Shown here piece by piece: positions 5,216 through 6,761 of a stretch of DNA of 6,761 bases (positions are counted from its first letter, which is position 1; each line of letters begins with the position of its first letter). Origin of the DNA: Legionellales bacterium (lineage in GTDB: Bacteria > Pseudomonadota > Gammaproteobacteria > Legionellales > Legionellaceae). Location of the stretch: positions 1-6,761 of the forward strand of contig JAGVJT010000121.1 in assembly GCA_020050955.1 (NCBI GenBank), given 5' to 3'. The translations under genes and the position numbers were made by a program. The notes under the pieces are model-generated. The model did no database searches. It was not told the origin of the DNA and was given only the letters and a program-made list of their open reading frames with translations.

Positions 5216-6520
5216 TTAGTCTTTATTGTTTCCTGGGTTTTCTAAACTAAGCATGCCCGTATTAAAATCATAAGCAAACAATTCTGCATAGCGCCCCCAG
5301 TCAATCATAGTACGCAACACACGCTCGGCCTCTTTTTCACTAAAATAGTCTTCAAGCTTACTTAAAAAACGCTCTTCAGAAACACAATGACCTATTTTTT
5401 CATCCAACACACGCCGGGTATAACGTGCAAGAGGCACGGTTTCTAATAAGCGTTGTGCAAATAAGTATTTACGTTCATGCAAATCAGCCTCTGAGAACTG
5501 TTTACCTAATGCTGTTAAATGAATATCGCCTTCTAAAACCTCTGCGAATCCTAAAATCTCAAGCGTTTCTAAGATCGGGAATAAATCATCAACATTCATC
5601 ATGAGCTCATCAGCAAGCTCAGGCAAATCAATTTGAGCCTCGAAAGATTTCATCGTTTCAATTAAGCCGGACAGTTCGGAAGGATCAACATCAGGTAGTC
5701 GATAACCTAAGTTAACCTGACGGCCTCGTTGTGCATGCTTCGCCTTCTCATAAAAACCAGTTGTCATGAGCGTATAGATGCGATCAACAAGTGCTCGAAA
5801 CTCAAGACTTTCCGAATCACGCGGAGACGATAACTCCACACGTAAATCAGCGCGGATATGGCCTGGATCGCTTCCTAAAATAATAATTCTATCTGCCAGA
5901 GTAACAGCCTCTTCAATATTATGCGTCACAAGCAAAATACCGTTGGTGTTAGTTTTTTTATCTTGCCAAAGAGTTAATAAGTCGGATTTTAAGTTTTCTG
6001 CTGTCAAGACATCCAATGCTGAAAAAGGTTCGTCCATTAATAACACATCAGGATTAATCACCAATGCTCGAGCAAATCCAACACGCTGTCGCATACCGCC
6101 TGAAAGCTCTCGCGGATAAGCCGATTCAAAACCATCTAACCCAATGATATCAATCGCTTCAATCGCACGCTGTCGTCGCTCCTCACGGCCAACACCTTGT
6201 GCTTCAAGCCCTAATTCGACGTTTTCTAATACAGTCAACCATGGCATCAATGCAAACGATTGAAAAACCATTGCAATCCCACGCACAGGGCGGGTAACAC
6301 GTGTTCCACGATAAGTCACATGACCACTTGTTGGGGCAACAAGACCTGCAATCGTTCGCAATAATGTCGATTTGCCTGAGCCTGATTTACCAAGCAAAGC
6401 AACAATTTCACCCTCTTGTAGGGTAAAATTAACATCATCTAAAACCAGTAAATCTTGCGTCGCTGCTTTTTTATAAGCTTTACGTAAGTGATTAATTTCA
6501 ATAATTGTTTCAGCCATCAT
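5216..6520 (-). CDS. ABC transporter ATP-binding protein, nitrate/sulfonate/taurine type, with C-terminal AAA-associated domain
   Basis: ATPase subunit of a predicted NitT/TauT-type importer acting at the cytoplasmic face of the inner membrane. Residues about 5-255 form the nucleotide-binding domain: Walker A GKSGSGKS (44-51, Lys50), Q-loop VFQSFALMPW (85-94, Gln87), signature LSGGMRQR (139-146), Walker B VLLMDEP (159-165, Glu164), D-loop SALD (167-170) and switch His200 in LLVTHN. All catalytic motifs are intact. Residues about 275-425 form an additional acidic, helical domain that resembles the AAA-associated C-terminal domain found on some ATPases of this subfamily. It may be regulatory. 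This makes the 434-residue protein much longer than a plain TauB/SsuB (about 255). Two tandem ATGs (6520 and 6517) are possible starts; AAGG at 6526-6529 lies five or eight bases upstream. Only seven bases separate it from the upstream permease gene, so they are one operon. The substrate cannot be read from the sequence. Confidence 0.93.
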   Translation of the reverse strand: MMAETIIEINHLRKAYKKAATQDLLVLDDVNFTLQEGEIVALLGKSGSGKSTLLRTIAGLVAPTSGHVTYRGTRVTRPVRGIAMVFQSFALMPWLTVLENVELGLEAQGVGREERRQRAIEAIDIIGLDGFESAYPRELSGGMRQRVGFARALVINPDVLLMDEPFSALDVLTAENLKSDLLTLWQDKKTNTNGILLVTHNIEEAVTLADRIIILGSDPGHIRADLRVELSSPRDSESLEFRALVDRIYTLMTTGFYEKAKHAQRGRQVNLGYRLPDVDPSELSGLIETMKSFEAQIDLPELADELMMNVDDLFPILETLEILGFAEVLEGDIHLTALGKQFSEADLHERKYLFAQRLLETVPLARYTRRVLDEKIGHCVSEERFLSKLEDYFSEKEAERVLRTMIDWGRYAELFAYDFNTGMLSLENPGNNKD

Positions 6521-6527
6521 CTAAGCC

Positions 6528-6761
6528 TTAATAATTAAAATGTGCTTCTGCACGGCGATACAACGGACGCCAAATAAATTGATTAAATAACAGCACATAA
6601 ACACACATCATGCCTGTGCCCAATGCGATTTTTTGAAAATTGCCGGTTAAGGTATTCGCATGAATATATTCACCCAAGCCCGTTGCTTTAAGTGTTGTGC
6701 TGCCCCAACTCACCCACTCCGCGACAATGCTCGCGTTCCATGCACCACCTGCCGCACTCAG
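6528..6761 (-). CDS. ABC transporter permease, nitrate/sulfonate/taurine type, C-terminal end (partial)
   Basis: The reverse strand is open from the window edge to TAA at 6528-6530, giving the last 77 residues of an inner-membrane permease. The first visible residues, LSAAGGAWNASIVAEW, resemble the cytoplasmic coupling-loop region of NitT/TauT-family permeases (AGGSWNASIVAE type). They are followed by GLGEYI and a last membrane helix, about IALGTGMMCVYVLLFNQFIW, then RPLYRRAEAHFNY at the cytoplasmic C-terminus. An internal GTG at 6711-6713 could be mistaken for a start, but the frame stays open and family-like upstream of it, so the gene continues beyond the window. The stop codon overlaps the AAGG ribosome site of the ATPase gene, indicating a tightly coupled permease-ATPase operon. 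Confidence 0.9.
   Translation of the reverse strand: MSAAGGAWNASIVAEWVSWGSTTLKATGLGEYIHANTLTGNFQKIALGTGMMCVYVLLFNQFIWRPLYRRAEAHFNY

Noticed and set aside
5188..5219. CTAAGT/ACTTAG hairpin as a bidirectional terminator
   Set aside because: The stem is only six A/T-rich base pairs with a 20-base loop, and no T-run follows on either strand.
5778..6119. 113-codon plus-strand open frame opposite the ABC ATPase
   Set aside because: It is antisense to the conserved nucleotide-binding domain, and its Ser/Arg-rich composition is typical of a shadow frame.
6528..6713. Complete 61-residue gene starting at the internal GTG
   Set aside because: The frame remains open to the window edge and the upstream residues match the permease family, so this is a partial permease.

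Overview
The window reads as chromosomal DNA of an AT-leaning gammaproteobacterium. Rho and UbiD match the Escherichia coli proteins closely along their whole length, and a ubiD-fre gene pair like the one in E. coli is present. One accessory gene (a predicted cysteine-hydrolase-like protein with a C-terminal membrane hairpin and an acidic tail) has the look of proteins found in host-associated Legionellales-type bacteria. That placement is an inference; no species can be named from the sequence alone.

Layout. Minus strand, 1-415: the N-terminal 138 residues of seryl-tRNA synthetase, cut by the window edge. Its predicted promoter lies at 454-482, with a dyad around the -10. Minus strand, 533-1282: an uncharacterised 249-residue protein with its own good promoter at 1310-1338 and a near-perfect 16-bp palindrome at the predicted transcription start. 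The 233-bp divergent intergenic region 1283-1515 also holds a weaker predicted rho promoter and a leader with a C-tract. Plus strand, 1516-5174: four tightly packed genes, rho - ubiD - fre-like flavin reductase - small two-helix membrane protein. The gaps are 12 nt, a 4-nt ATGA overlap and 21 nt. A 41-bp spacer without a recognisable intrinsic terminator separates this run from a convergent minus-strand ABC-transporter operon. That operon comprises the ATPase with an extra C-terminal domain (5216-6520) and the C-terminus of its permease (6528-6761, running off the right edge).

How the genes work together. UbiD decarboxylates the polyprenyl-4-hydroxybenzoate intermediate of ubiquinone synthesis and needs prenylated FMN, which UbiX makes from reduced FMN. 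A Fre-type reductase makes reduced flavin, so the overlapping ubiD-fre pair is a plausible cofactor-supply unit. Rho at the head of the same run terminates transcription and in other bacteria regulates its own leader. The permease/ATPase pair is an importer of the nitrate/sulfonate/taurine type with unknown substrate. The cysteine-hydrolase-like gene is the accessory, least explained part of the window.

No tRNA, rRNA, CRISPR array, insertion sequence or long repeat was seen. All genes except the two cut by the window edges are intact.
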